The notes beneath the pieces are model-generated. The model made no database searches. It worked only from the letters and a program-made list of their open reading frames with translations, and was not told where the DNA came from. Positions 7,445 through 16,354 of a stretch of DNA of 64,000 bases are shown here, one piece after another. Position 1 is the stretch's first letter. Each line of letters starts with the position of its first letter. This DNA is from Desulfitobacterium hafniense DCB-2 (GTDB lineage: Bacteria > Bacillota > Desulfitobacteriia > Desulfitobacteriales > Desulfitobacteriaceae): contig NC_011830.1 in assembly GCF_000021925.1 (NCBI RefSeq), positions 2,442,501 through 2,506,500 of the forward strand, written 5' to 3'. The position numbers were made by a program, and so were the translations under genes.

Positions 7445-9706
7445 ATGCAGGACGATATCAAAGGCCAGGGCAACCAGGAGGGGGGCCAAGCAGAAGAGGA
7501 GCAGCATTATCTGTCGGAAGTCCTGGATTTAGTCAACCAGCAGATGGAGGAAGAACTGAAGAATGCGGCATTAAGCAAGGAAGAGCTGATAGCCTTTCGT
7601 AAAGAAATGTATGAGGATACTGTTCACTATTCCAGGGATTTTGCCCGGCTGACTGAAATGAATCAATACCTTGCGGTGGTTAAAAACCAGACAGAAAAGT
7701 ATACCCATACCGCCAGGAGAGTGGAGCGCTATAAAAAAATCCTGGGCTCTCCCTATTTTGGACGTTTTGATTTTCAGGAAGAAGGATATGATCAGGAGAA
7801 GATCTATATCGGTCTTTATAATGTTATTGATGCCCGCACTCAGGATGTCCGGGTATACGATTGGCGGGCACCCATCTCCAGCATTTTTTACCGCTATGAG
7901 TTGGGTGAGGCCAGGTACCAAGCCCCGCAGGGAGAAATAATAGGTGAGGTTTCCTTAAAAAGGCAGTATAAGATTAGGCACTCCCAGTTGAAGTATTTTT
8001 TTGACAGCAATCTCCGCATTACGGATGACGCTCTCCAGGAGATTCTGGGCAGGAATTCTTCGCCCACGATGCGGCAAATCGTGGAAACACTGCAAAAGGA
8101 ACAGGATGAGATTATCCGGGATAGGTCAAATGAAGTGCTGATCGTGCAAGGGGTGGCCGGCAGCGGCAAAACCTCCATCGCTTTGCATCGCATTGCTTAT
8201 TTAATGTATGAGGGCTTTAACTCCCGCCTCCGTTCCAATAATATCCTGATCATCTCTCCCAATGATGTGTTCTGCCAGTACATTTCCACAGTGCTTCCTG
8301 AATTAGGGGAAGAGAATGTGCTCCAGGCTACTTTCGACGATTTAACCGGCAGAGTCTTTCCGGGGAGATTTAGAGTGGAGACAAGGGATCAACAGCTGGA
8401 GCTTCTGCTGAACCGGCAGAACACACCACTGGGCAGCCGTAAGGAAAAAAACATCATGTTCAAAGGGTCCCGGTCTTTCTTGAAGATCCTGGAACGCTTG
8501 ATTTATCATTATGGTCATCGGCTTATCCAGTTTGAGGATGTCTATTATCACGGCCAATTAATCGAGTCCAAACAGCTGATTAAAAGCCGCTTTTTGAATA
8601 ACAAAATCGGTATACCTATGACCAAGCAGCTGAAACGCATCGAGAAGACTCTATGGGAGCGGATTCATCCTTTGCAGAAGAAGCGCAGAGCTGCCTTGAC
8701 CCGCCTTGTGGCTGTAAATCCAGAGCATTTGCTGGAGATCAAACCCTATGCCCGGCTCCTGGCCTTAAGGGAGGCTCATGCTTTAATGGAAAAGATTCAT
8801 AGCTTTACCGAGGTGGATTACCAAGGGGTTTATGAGCGCTTATTGAAAGACCGCCGGCTTTTTGGCAAACTGGCCCAGGGCTTGGAACTTCCTGAGGGGA
8901 TTGAGGAGCTATTGGAGGGAACCCTTGAAGATATAGCTAAAGGAGAGCTTAGTTATGAAGACAGCGCAGCTTTGTTCTATCTTAAGCTGAGGCTGGAGGG
9001 TGAACATTACTCGGATATACGGCAAGTGGTGATCGATGAAGCTCAAGACTATAGCCCCCTGCAGTACCAAGTGTTTAAGCTTTTGTTCCCGAACGCTCAC
9101 TTCACTATCCTGGGGGATGTAGCCCAAACCATTGAGCGCACTGGAGATGAGGCAGCCTATGACCAAGTTAAGGAAATCTTCGCCTGCCCCCATACCCTTA
9201 AGCTTACCTTAACCAAAGGTTATCGCTCAACCTTCGAAATCAGCGCCTTTGCCCAGAGGATTTATGGAGAAAGCAGAGGTGGTTTTCCTTTTGAACGACA
9301 CGGCCCGGAGCCGGAAGTAAAGCTCGCCGCCAACCTGCAGGAGATGACGGGAAAAATGCTTCGGGACATCGCGGCTTTTCAGGAAGAAGGCTTTGAAACA
9401 ATTGCCGTGATCGGCAAGACCTTTGCGGACTGTCAGGAGATCTACAAAAAGCTTCATCAGAAAATCAAAGTTAGTCTGGTTCATCCCCGGGAAGGGGAAA
9501 TGGAGAAAGGAGTTTTAATCATCCCGGCCTATGGAGCAAAAGGGCTGGAATTTGATTGTGCGTTGATTCATGGAGCGGATGCGCAGAATTACCAAAGCGA
9601 ACTGGACAAACGGCTGCTCTATATCGCCTGCACCAGGGCTCTGCATCGTTTGCAGCTTTATGCAGTGGGTGAAAAAAGCCCTTTCCTGCGGTTCAGTGCG
9701 CATTAA
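7445..9706 (+). CDS. helD: HelD-like UvrD/Rep superfamily 1 helicase
   Basis: This 753-residue protein has the HelD layout. A long N-terminal coiled-coil arm (about 20-110) precedes a split superfamily 1 ATPase with Walker A GVAGSGKTS (about 235), Walker B VIDEAQDYSP (about 529), the Q/GDVAQTIE motif and a C-terminal YIACTRALHRL motif VI. In Bacillus subtilis HelD binds RNA polymerase and helps release it from nucleic acid. The early YFGRFDF segment and the RVYDWRAPISSIFYRYE segment are typical of this group. ATG 7445 follows GAGGAGG. Distinguishing HelD from other UvrD-like proteins rests on the N-terminal arm and overall length. Confidence 0.85.
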   Translation: MQDDIKGQGNQEGGQAEEEQHYLSEVLDLVNQQMEEELKNAALSKEELIAFRKEMYEDTVHYSRDFARLTEMNQYLAVVKNQTEKYTHTARRVERYKKILGSPYFGRFDFQEEGYDQEKIYIGLYNVIDARTQDVRVYDWRAPISSIFYRYELGEARYQAPQGEIIGEVSLKRQYKIRHSQLKYFFDSNLRITDDALQEILGRNSSPTMRQIVETLQKEQDEIIRDRSNEVLIVQGVAGSGKTSIALHRIAYLMYEGFNSRLRSNNILIISPNDVFCQYISTVLPELGEENVLQATFDDLTGRVFPGRFRVETRDQQLELLLNRQNTPLGSRKEKNIMFKGSRSFLKILERLIYHYGHRLIQFEDVYYHGQLIESKQLIKSRFLNNKIGIPMTKQLKRIEKTLWERIHPLQKKRRAALTRLVAVNPEHLLEIKPYARLLALREAHALMEKIHSFTEVDYQGVYERLLKDRRLFGKLAQGLELPEGIEELLEGTLEDIAKGELSYEDSAALFYLKLRLEGEHYSDIRQVVIDEAQDYSPLQYQVFKLLFPNAHFTILGDVAQTIERTGDEAAYDQVKEIFACPHTLKLTLTKGYRSTFEISAFAQRIYGESRGGFPFERHGPEPEVKLAANLQEMTGKMLRDIAAFQEEGFETIAVIGKTFADCQEIYKKLHQKIKVSLVHPREGEMEKGVLIIPAYGAKGLEFDCALIHGADAQNYQSELDKRLLYIACTRALHRLQLYAVGEKSPFLRFSAH

Positions 9707-9803
9707 ATTTTGTTTTGGTGTGGTTTGGACCAAGATTTGTTGTATAATAAGTAACCAACACTTGGCAGCGCCTAAAATAGTTACGACAGTAAGGAGGGAA
9801 AGA

Positions 9804-10160
9804 ATGCAATTTATATGCTACTCCAGATGCACGACGTGTCAAAAAGCACGGAAATGGTTAGAGGAAAAAGAGCATTCCTTTGAAGTCAGGGATATCAAAG
9901 GAGATAATCCAACCTTTGCGGAACTGCAAACATGGTATAAACTTAGCGGGTTGCCCTTGAAACGTTTCTTTAACACCAGCGGTCAACAGTATAAGAGCTT
10001 AAATCTCAAGGATAAGCTGCCTAAGATGACTGAAGAAGAGCAGTTAAAGCTTCTGGCTACAGATGGAATGCTGGTGAAACGCCCCCTTTTGCTGGGGGAG
10101 GATTTTGTTCTGACAGGTTTTAAAGAAGCTGAATGGGAAGAGAGATTAAACAAATCATAA
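9804..10160 (+). CDS. Spx/MgsR/ArsC-fold protein
   Basis: This 118-residue thioredoxin-fold protein of the ArsC/Spx superfamily has an N-terminal CTTC redox motif (Cys9 and Cys12), the conserved KRPLLL segment (about 92-97) and a C-terminal FTG-like VLTGFKEAEWEE. Spx and MgsR bind RNA polymerase alpha to redirect transcription under thiol stress; other members reduce arsenate. No ars genes are nearby, so a regulator or generic reductase is more likely than a detoxification enzyme. The start at ATG 9804 follows AAGGAGGG. The open frame extends much further upstream but lacks a ribosome site there and would overlap helD. Confidence 0.82.
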   Translation: MQFICYSRCTTCQKARKWLEEKEHSFEVRDIKGDNPTFAELQTWYKLSGLPLKRFFNTSGQQYKSLNLKDKLPKMTEEEQLKLLATDGMLVKRPLLLGEDFVLTGFKEAEWEERLNKS

Positions 10161-10172
10161 GGCCGGCACTGA

Positions 10173-10216
10173 CAAACTCAGTATCCTGATTAATCGGGGA
10201 TACTGGGTTTGTTTTT
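10173..10216 (+). terminator. Rho-independent terminator after the spx/arsC-like gene
   Basis: CAAACTCAGTATCC pairs with GGATACTGGGTTTG and is followed by TTTTTT. Confidence 0.85.
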
Positions 10217-10244
10217 TGCACAGAGTATGAATGACAAATCATGG

Positions 10245-10274
10245 TTGACATCACTTTGGGGTGAATGCTATTCT
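10245..10274 (+). promoter_or_regulatory. Sigma-A-type promoter for brnQ
   Basis: TTGACA at 10245-10250, an 18-bp spacer, and TATTCT with an upstream TG (extended -10) at 10269-10274. A second AT-rich box, TATAAT, lies at 10274-10279 but is too far from the -35. I see no T-box features in the short leader. Confidence 0.5.
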
Positions 10275-10340
10275 ATAATAGTTTTTGAAAATAATATAAA
10301 TATTAGAATTCCAACCAATACTACAATAAGGAGCGAAATA

Positions 10341-11654
10341 ATGAAGCTTTCCAGCAAGGACATTTTAATTACAGGATTCGCACTCTTAGCTATGTTTTTT
10401 GGGGCAGGCAACCTAATTTTTCCGCCTATGCTTGGTTTGCAAAGTGGAGATCAGCTTTCCTGGGCTTTATTGGGTTTTATTGCTACAGGAGTTGGCTTAC
10501 CTTTTTTAGGAGTAACTGCGGTGGCGAAAGCCGGCGGGGATTTGGAATTGCTCGCTAATCGGGTTCACCCTGCCTTCAGTAAAATGATCACGACGATTTC
10601 TGTTCTCTGTATCGGCCCCCTTCTGGCTATTCCCAGGACCGCCGCCACAACTTATGAAGTAGCGATTGCTCCTGTGACCCAGTCCATCCATCCTCAGCTG
10701 GCTTTATTGCTGACATCGGTTGTCTTTTTTATCATTGTCTTATTTTTTGTCCTAAGGCCGGCGAAAATTCTTGATAGTGTGGGTAAAATACTTACTCCCT
10801 TTATGCTGGTTTTTTTAACCCTGATCATTTATGTCGGAGTCACCCATCCTTTAGGAACGATGGCTCAAAGCAGCTATACCAATCCCTTTTCCCAAGGGTT
10901 TTTAGAAGGTTACAATACCATGGATGCTATCGCCTCGGTGATTTTTGGTATGATCATTGTTAAAGGGATCAAAGATAAAGGGGTTACCGATAACAATCAA
11001 ATCGCCAGAATCACTATCATAGCAGGGATGATTGCGGCAGCGGGCCTGGGCTTTATCTACATTGGCTTAGCATATATCGGAGCTACGACGGGAACCTTAT
11101 TTACCGGTACCAATCATGGGCAGATGCTGATCTTTGTCAGTGAATCCCTGTTAGGGGTCCTGGGCCGGACGGTTATTGGTGTCGTGATGGCTCTGGCCTG
11201 TCTCACTACGGCGATTGGACTGGTGGCCAGCTGCGGAGAATATTTCAGCCGTTTAACCCATAACCGGGTAAGCTATAATACCGTAGCAATCATTACCACT
11301 TTGGTCAGCTTTATTTTGGCGAATATGGGCTTAGCTAACATTCTGAAGATATCCGTACCGCTCTTGGAGTTCGTCTATCCGATCATTATTGTGCTGATTA
11401 TGCTTGCTCTTCTTCATAACTTCTATAAAGGCAAGCGGGCAGTTTATGTATGGACAACGGGCATTATTGTACTCTTCGTCATCCTTGATACTCTCTATGA
11501 TTTGGGAGCATCCCTGGGGATTAATCTCGCCTTTATCCGGGATGGACTGAATCTGCTGCCTTTCTATCATTTAGGTTTGGGGTGGCTGGTCCCCGCTGTA
11601 CTCACCTTAGTTTTAAGTGTAGTCTTTACTGCCAATAAATCCGTCAAGGCCTAG
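10341..11654 (+). CDS. brnQ: BrnQ branched-chain amino acid:cation symporter
   Basis: This 437-residue, about 12-span carrier of the LIVCS family imports leucine, isoleucine and valine with sodium. The N-terminus is diagnostic: GFALLAMFFGAGNLIFPPMLG (about 11-31), followed by FIATGVGLPFLGV and IPRTAATTYEVA. ATG 10341 follows AAGGAGCG; the longer frame back to 10209 would run through the preceding terminator and this gene's promoter. It appears monocistronic, with a terminator at 11694. Confidence 0.93.
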   Translation: MKLSSKDILITGFALLAMFFGAGNLIFPPMLGLQSGDQLSWALLGFIATGVGLPFLGVTAVAKAGGDLELLANRVHPAFSKMITTISVLCIGPLLAIPRTAATTYEVAIAPVTQSIHPQLALLLTSVVFFIIVLFFVLRPAKILDSVGKILTPFMLVFLTLIIYVGVTHPLGTMAQSSYTNPFSQGFLEGYNTMDAIASVIFGMIIVKGIKDKGVTDNNQIARITIIAGMIAAAGLGFIYIGLAYIGATTGTLFTGTNHGQMLIFVSESLLGVLGRTVIGVVMALACLTTAIGLVASCGEYFSRLTHNRVSYNTVAIITTLVSFILANMGLANILKISVPLLEFVYPIIIVLIMLALLHNFYKGKRAVYVWTTGIIVLFVILDTLYDLGASLGINLAFIRDGLNLLPFYHLGLGWLVPAVLTLVLSVVFTANKSVKA

Positions 11655-11693
11655 ACAACTAATGTTTAACAACAGGGAAATTCTCAGGTAAAG

Positions 11694-11725
11694 CAGAACT
11701 CTTTTTAAGGGTTCTGTTTTCTTTA
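11694..11725 (+). terminator. Terminator after brnQ
   Basis: CAGAACTCTT pairs with AAGGGTTCTG (one G-U pair) and is followed by TTTTCTTT. Confidence 0.75.
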
Positions 11726-11732
11726 CACTGTC

Positions 11733-11828
11733 AGAAAGTATAAGCTTGCGCTATATACTTTCTAAGCATAAGGGCAACCAGCGACTTCGCCTCTTTTGTG
11801 AGTATAGGCTTAAAGATCGGCGAAGCCG
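11733..11828. other. Double-hairpin intergenic element
   Basis: A perfect 10-bp hairpin (AGAAAGTATA/TATACTTTCT, 11733-11763) is followed by a second pairing, CGACTTCGCC at 11782-11791 with GGCGAAGCCG at 11819-11828, then GGTTTTCTTT. The element fills the gap between the brnQ terminator and the sigma factor gene. It could be an attenuator for the sigma operon or a dispersed repeat. It does not match a riboswitch consensus I know. Confidence 0.45.
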
Positions 11829-11911
11829 GGTTTTCTTTATGAAAAATTTTAATGATCATGGCAATGAAAAACCCGGGTGAGTTTCTCTAATAGATAGGAA
11901 GGGGGGCGGAC

Positions 11912-12427
11912 ATGGGGATATTTGGCACCAAGGGAGTCGATAAAAAGACCTATGTGGCTTTGGTCACAGAGTATAAAAGCACAATGTATCGCCTTGCTTT
12001 CGGCTATCTCGGCGATGCAGACAAGGCCTTGGAGGCAGTGGATGAAGCTGTCTATTTAGGCTATGTTCATAGAAAAGAGTTGCGGGAACCCGTTTTTTTC
12101 AAGACATGGCTGACCCGAATTCTCATCAATGAATGCTATCGGCTGTTGAGAATGGGAAAGCGGGAAGTGATCATGGAAGCTCTGCCGGAGCAAGGGCAAT
12201 CTTTTCCAGAAGGCACATTATCGCTCAAGATGGCTATACAAGGACTGTCTGAAGACCTCAGAAAGGTCATCGTGCTGCGTTACTTCGGTGGCTATACCAT
12301 TGCCGATACGGCTGCACTTTTGGGAATTCCGGAGGGGACGGTAGCCACCCGTACACGAAAGGCCCTAAGACTCCTAAGAGTGGAACTGAGCGATCAGGAG
12401 GGGGGAGAGCAGTATGACAGAGGATAA
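11912..12427 (+). CDS. ECF-type sigma-70 family factor
   Basis: This 171-residue sigma factor has only regions 2 and 4. Region 2 spans about 15-75 (YRLAFGYLGDADKALEAVDEAVY, then FKTWLTRILINECYRLLR). Region 4 spans about 105-160, with a helix-turn-helix (LPEDLRKVIVLRYF-like LSEDLRKVIVLRYFGGYT, then ADTAALLGIPEGTVATRTRKA). It directs RNA polymerase to an alternative promoter set, most likely in response to an envelope cue. It overlaps the next gene, an anti-sigma factor, by 14 nt, as in the B. subtilis sigV-rsiV and sigX-rsiX pairs. The stimulus is unknown. Confidence 0.88.
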   Translation: MGIFGTKGVDKKTYVALVTEYKSTMYRLAFGYLGDADKALEAVDEAVYLGYVHRKELREPVFFKTWLTRILINECYRLLRMGKREVIMEALPEQGQSFPEGTLSLKMAIQGLSEDLRKVIVLRYFGGYTIADTAALLGIPEGTVATRTRKALRLLRVELSDQEGGEQYDRG

Positions 12428-13838
12428 TCAAGATATGTCAAAGAACAGCCTTAATGGTGGGCAAGGCTGGGAGGCTTTGCTGGCAGAAGCTCATGCTGAA
12501 CCTGAGGGCTTGGACTTTGTAGAAGAGCGGCTGGAGAACAGAATCGGGCTGAATAAGAGGAAAAAGAGAAGAAAGAGAGCAATTTACAGTTCCCTCTCGA
12601 CCGTTGCCGCGGCACTGGTGTTCGTCTTTTTGGTCAACACCAATGGGGCTTTTGCCCAGACACTTTCTAGGCTTCCTGTGATCGGCCAACTGATTGAGTA
12701 TATCCAGTTTGATAAGAGCCTGAGCAGAGCGATAGAAAATGAATATATTCAGGAGGTTGATCTGACCGCCTGGGATGGGGATAAGGGATTAGGCCTGCCT
12801 TATGTGCTGGCCGATGCCAAGAATTTGGTGCTCTTTTTTCAGCTTCCCGATGATTTTGAGCTGGCTGCTGATGAGTGGGCCCATATCTATCTTAAGGAGA
12901 TGAGGGAGGGCAGAACAGGAGAGAAACTTGAAGGTTTTGCCTATACCACCTCCAGTTTGTCTCCAGAGGGAAGGGAAGAAAATCATGGCTTTATCATGCA
13001 GCGCTATCACTTTCCTGAAGGTGAGCTGCCTGAACAGATCTCTTTTGATGTGCTTTTGGAGTTGGAAAACCTCCCCCGTGAAAAGAGCGAAGCTCCTGTA
13101 GGGGAATTTGCCGAGGATGCTTATGAACACCAGATGCAAGAAATAGGGAGTTTTACCTTTGAAGTCAAATTTAATGAATTTGCTGAGCCCATCGTATCGG
13201 AATTTCATGAGCAGCTCAGCATCCGTGGTCAGAGCATCACTCTGGAAGAGATGAGGGTGTACCCGACAGGAACGGAAGTGTCCTTTGCCTTTGCTGATGA
13301 GAATACATCCTGGGTCAAAGGTTTGGATTTGACTGTAGCAGAAGAAGGGGAAAGCGTACTGAGAGGCAGTCAGGGGATCAGTGCCATATATAAAGAAGAT
13401 TACAGCGGCATGACGGTTTTTATCGAATCGGATTATTTTGACAAGCCCAAGGAACAGGAGCTTTGGATTCGGGGCCTGCGTTTGCTGGATAAAGAAGAGG
13501 AATTTATTACGGTGGACCTGGAGAAGAAAACCATCACCCCGGCGATTGAGGGCATGGAGCTTAAAGAAGTGATCAAAGGAGAAGAAAAAGCTAACCTGGT
13601 GTTTGCCACCAAAGTCATGGGAGAGGAAGCCTTCGGTGCCTTCGCTTTCGATTATCAGGATGAGCAAGGGAACACCTATACACTGAAAAACATGGGCACT
13701 TCTTCATCCCAAAATTCCTGGATGGAAACGCACATAACTGTAGACTATCCCGAGTCCGGCCGGATCATCTTGCAAAGAGTATCATCCCCGCTGCTTATCC
13801 TGGAAGAGCCAATCCGTATTCCTCTTCCTCAACGTTAA
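12414..13838 (+). CDS. DUF4179 membrane anti-sigma factor
   Basis: This 474-residue protein has a short cytoplasmic part (1-55), one membrane span (about 57-78, followed by GAFAQTLSRLPVIGQLIEYI) and a large extracytoplasmic region. The segment right after the membrane matches the DUF4179 family of sigma-factor-linked proteins. The overlap with the upstream sigma gene strongly suggests it holds that factor at the membrane until a signal arrives. The long outer domain (about 400 residues) is beta-rich by composition and probably senses the envelope state. ATG 12414 follows GGAGGGGGGAG. Confidence 0.85.
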   Translation: MTEDNQDMSKNSLNGGQGWEALLAEAHAEPEGLDFVEERLENRIGLNKRKKRRKRAIYSSLSTVAAALVFVFLVNTNGAFAQTLSRLPVIGQLIEYIQFDKSLSRAIENEYIQEVDLTAWDGDKGLGLPYVLADAKNLVLFFQLPDDFELAADEWAHIYLKEMREGRTGEKLEGFAYTTSSLSPEGREENHGFIMQRYHFPEGELPEQISFDVLLELENLPREKSEAPVGEFAEDAYEHQMQEIGSFTFEVKFNEFAEPIVSEFHEQLSIRGQSITLEEMRVYPTGTEVSFAFADENTSWVKGLDLTVAEEGESVLRGSQGISAIYKEDYSGMTVFIESDYFDKPKEQELWIRGLRLLDKEEEFITVDLEKKTITPAIEGMELKEVIKGEEKANLVFATKVMGEEAFGAFAFDYQDEQGNTYTLKNMGTSSSQNSWMETHITVDYPESGRIILQRVSSPLLILEEPIRIPLPQR

Positions 13839-13948
13839 ATTAATCTAAGTTCATTAATATTCGTTGTTTTTTGGGGAGGAGAAATAAAAGGGGAAGTAGA
13901 ATTATATAACTTATAGTGAAATTACTTTTTTGGAAAGGGGAGGAATTA

Positions 13949-15589
13949 ATGAAAATTAACAAGAAACGCTTTGCTATAGCTATCCTATTGATAGCAATCC
14001 TTGTCTTAACAGGATGTACAGCAAACCAAAAAGCCATCTTCGATGCCTCAATGAAGATGCAAAAGGTCAATTCCATACAACAGCATATGACACTGTCTAT
14101 GGAACTCAAGGGTACAGGACTGGACCCCATGATTCAGGAGCAAGTCGATCAAGTGGCGGCGATGCTCAATGACACAAAGATTGAACTTAATCTTAAGACC
14201 AAAACCAATGAAAAGCAAACCATGGTTCAATCCCAGGCAGATATGAATTTCAGTATGCCGGGACTGGAGATGAAGATGCCCCTCTGGATCGACATGGATC
14301 TCACAGGAGATCAGCCTAAGTTTTTGGAGATCATTCAAATGCCCCTCATGGCTAAAGCATCCTTGCCGCCTGAGTACATGAGCAAAGAGTATATGGTTAT
14401 GGACCTTGCCAATACGAGCAGCTCAGAATTAGCTCCGATGGATATGACCAAGCTGATGGACTTCAGTGTGAACTTTCAAACCAAGTGGACGGACTTTTTG
14501 ATAAGTTATGCTGACCGTTTTAACCCTGGCCTGGAGGTCGTCAGTGTGCCCGTTCAGGATCCTTCCATCCAGAAATACGCCATTCACCTTGATGACAAAG
14601 CATTTAAAGCTTTGTTAAGCTACACTGTCAATAATTTTGCCCAAGATAAAGAAGCCCAAGGCTTTTTGAATGATTATTTCCAAGCTGTTCTCGATCTGAG
14701 CGGCGGGGCCTCCTCTTTCGAAGGTGCCCTGGATGCTGAAGAGATGTTTGGCGACTCGGAAAGCTCTGCAGAGGCTTTAAGCCAGTTCAATGCGATCTTA
14801 GACTCCCTGCAGGATGTAACTCTGGTCGGAGAGAGCGGTATTCAATTGATCTACACCATTTCCGATGGTTACATTACCCAGACTGAAGGAAGCTTTGATC
14901 TGCAGATTGATTTGGCCCAAATGGCAGGCTTGTTGAATATTCCCAGTGAAGATGAGGAATCAACAGAAGTCAGCGGCATCCTGAATTTTATCATTAACTA
15001 TAAGGCAGAGAATTCCAATATCAATCAACCTCTTGATATCCAAATTCCGGAATTAAGCACGGAGAACTCTTTCGACTACTTTGAATTTATGGAGGCCTCT
15101 TTGTCTGCGCTGGAGAACGTTGAGGTAGGCGTTGAGGAAGTTATTCAAGAACCTGCTCCGGAACCCGGCCCGGAACCTGTTCCACCGGCAGCCAATTCTT
15201 CTGAGGAGTCCGTTGCAGCGGCATCCGCACCTACGGATTATACAGTGCAGCCGGGCGATACATTAGCGACGATCGCGCTTAATCACTACGGAAGCTATGA
15301 ACAGCATGCCGGCATCTACCAAGCCAATTTGGCAGCTTTTAAGAAGAATGGCAACCGGCTGGATGCAGGAATGGTCCTGACTCTTCCGGCTGAAGGACTG
15401 CTTGCACCATTGCCTGCGGAGAACGTAAAGCAAGTCTATACAGTAAAAGCAGGGGATACTTTAGGGAGCATAGCTAAACAAATCTACGGTGACAGTTCCC
15501 TCTATACCAAAATCTATGAAGCCAATCAAGAAAGATTAAAGAGCCCCAACCTGATTTTTGAAGGGCAAAAGCTGGTAATCCCTAACTGA
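13949..15589 (+). CDS. Lipoprotein with two C-terminal LysM domains
   Basis: This 546-residue exported lipoprotein has a type II signal peptide ending in LTGC (Cys23). The central 400 residues resemble DUF6612-type lipoproteins, with no catalytic motifs. A Pro/Glu-rich linker (about 408-425) leads to two LysM domains, each opening with YTV-(Q/K)-x-GDTL (about 434-485 and 498-545). LysM binds N-acetylglucosamine in peptidoglycan or spore cortex. It lies 110 bp after the anti-sigma gene and may belong to the same envelope-stress unit, though I cannot confirm shared transcription. ATG 13949 follows GGGGAGGA. Confidence 0.82.
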   Translation: MKINKKRFAIAILLIAILVLTGCTANQKAIFDASMKMQKVNSIQQHMTLSMELKGTGLDPMIQEQVDQVAAMLNDTKIELNLKTKTNEKQTMVQSQADMNFSMPGLEMKMPLWIDMDLTGDQPKFLEIIQMPLMAKASLPPEYMSKEYMVMDLANTSSSELAPMDMTKLMDFSVNFQTKWTDFLISYADRFNPGLEVVSVPVQDPSIQKYAIHLDDKAFKALLSYTVNNFAQDKEAQGFLNDYFQAVLDLSGGASSFEGALDAEEMFGDSESSAEALSQFNAILDSLQDVTLVGESGIQLIYTISDGYITQTEGSFDLQIDLAQMAGLLNIPSEDEESTEVSGILNFIINYKAENSNINQPLDIQIPELSTENSFDYFEFMEASLSALENVEVGVEEVIQEPAPEPGPEPVPPAANSSEESVAAASAPTDYTVQPGDTLATIALNHYGSYEQHAGIYQANLAAFKKNGNRLDAGMVLTLPAEGLLAPLPAENVKQVYTVKAGDTLGSIAKQIYGDSSLYTKIYEANQERLKSPNLIFEGQKLVIPN

Positions 15590-15621
15590 AGTTTTTAAAT
15601 AGTGCATAGAAAGACTGCTTT

Positions 15622-15664
15622 AAAGAGAGTGAATCTACCTTCGGGTAAATCACTCTCTTTTGGC
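15622..15664 (+). terminator. Rho-independent terminator after the LysM lipoprotein
   Basis: AAAGAGAGTGA pairs with TCACTCTCTTT around an inner TACC-TTCG-GGTA stem. The rest of the gap to 15897 shows no clear feature. Confidence 0.85.
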
Positions 15665-15897
15665 AATTTATGGCGCTGTCCGCCCAACTGGCGGCCCTAT
15701 CCTGAAAAAGGCAGCGGCAGAGGGTGGATAAGAATTCTGACACAAAAAGAAAAGATTAAAAGGAAATAAGCTGACCCAGAGAGAATAAATATAAAGTAAA
15801 TTTCGAAATTTGGAAATTCGGGTATAAGCAGAAAAGAGCAAAGAAATGATGAGCAGAGAGGATTAAAGAGACAAAGTCCATGAAGAGGAGGATGAGG

Positions 15898-16206
15898 ATG
15901 AATTTAGAGCAGGCTTTCCATGAAAGCTCCGCAGGCCTGTTGGTTACCGATGCAGACTTTAAAGTGATCTGGGCCAACCATTTCGAAGAAGAGTTCTATA
16001 ATAAGCCGGTTATTGGCCTGGAAGTGGTGGATTGTCATCGGTCCGAGAACAGAGAGAAGATTAGTGAATTCCTCGCTCAGTTTAAAGCCGGAGCGATGAA
16101 AGAATTTACGAAAACTGCTGTGGGAATGATTATTACCTATAGCAGCTATACAGTAGACGGCGAGTTCGCCGGATTAGTCAGGACGAGAATTCGGCTGCCC
16201 AAGTGA
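15898..16206 (+). CDS. Stand-alone PAS-like domain protein
   Basis: This 102-residue protein consists of one PAS fold: GLLVTDADFKVIWANHFEEEFY (about 13-34), VIGLEVVDCHRSENREKI (about 38-55) and a final strand set GEFAGLVRTRIRLPK. The DCHRSEN motif resembles the PAS domain at the end of DUF438 proteins. It has no output domain, so it likely binds a ligand or partner. Three in-frame ATGs lie within 18 bp; 15898 is the one correctly spaced (6 nt) from GAGGAGG. It ends at a terminator and is monocistronic. Confidence 0.72.
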   Translation: MNLEQAFHESSAGLLVTDADFKVIWANHFEEEFYNKPVIGLEVVDCHRSENREKISEFLAQFKAGAMKEFTKTAVGMIITYSSYTVDGEFAGLVRTRIRLPK

Positions 16207-16220
16207 ATTCGGTTATCTAT

Positions 16221-16272
16221 TATAACGAAGCCCCTCAGGATATGTTTGATATCTTGAGGGGCTTTCGTTATA
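16221..16272 (+). terminator. Rho-independent terminator after the PAS protein
   Basis: Long stem with GAAGCCCCTCA pairing to TGAGGGGCTTTC, extended by AT pairs on both sides. Confidence 0.85.
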
Positions 16273-16284
16273 TATAAAAAAAGA

Positions 16285-16331
16285 TTGACTAAACGTTCAT
16301 AGTGTATATAATGAATATATACACTATGAAC
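16285..16331 (+). promoter_or_regulatory. Promoter with 15-bp-arm palindromic operator for the GntR/ABC operon
   Basis: TTGACT (16285-16290), a 16-bp spacer and TATAAT (16307-16312) make a good promoter. A perfect inverted repeat with 15-bp arms, GTTCATAGTGTATAT (16295-16309) and its complement (16317-16331), covers the -10 and the likely start site. Binding there would block transcription. YtrA-type GntR regulators usually repress their own operon, so this is the probable autoregulatory site. Confidence 0.8.
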
Positions 16332-16354
16332 TTAGATAACAGGGAGGTGATCCG

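Noticed and set aside
11733..11840. Possible c-di-GMP (GEMM) riboswitch before the sigma gene
   Set aside because: AGGGCAACC is reminiscent, but the remaining conserved GEMM positions and the tetraloop receptor are absent.
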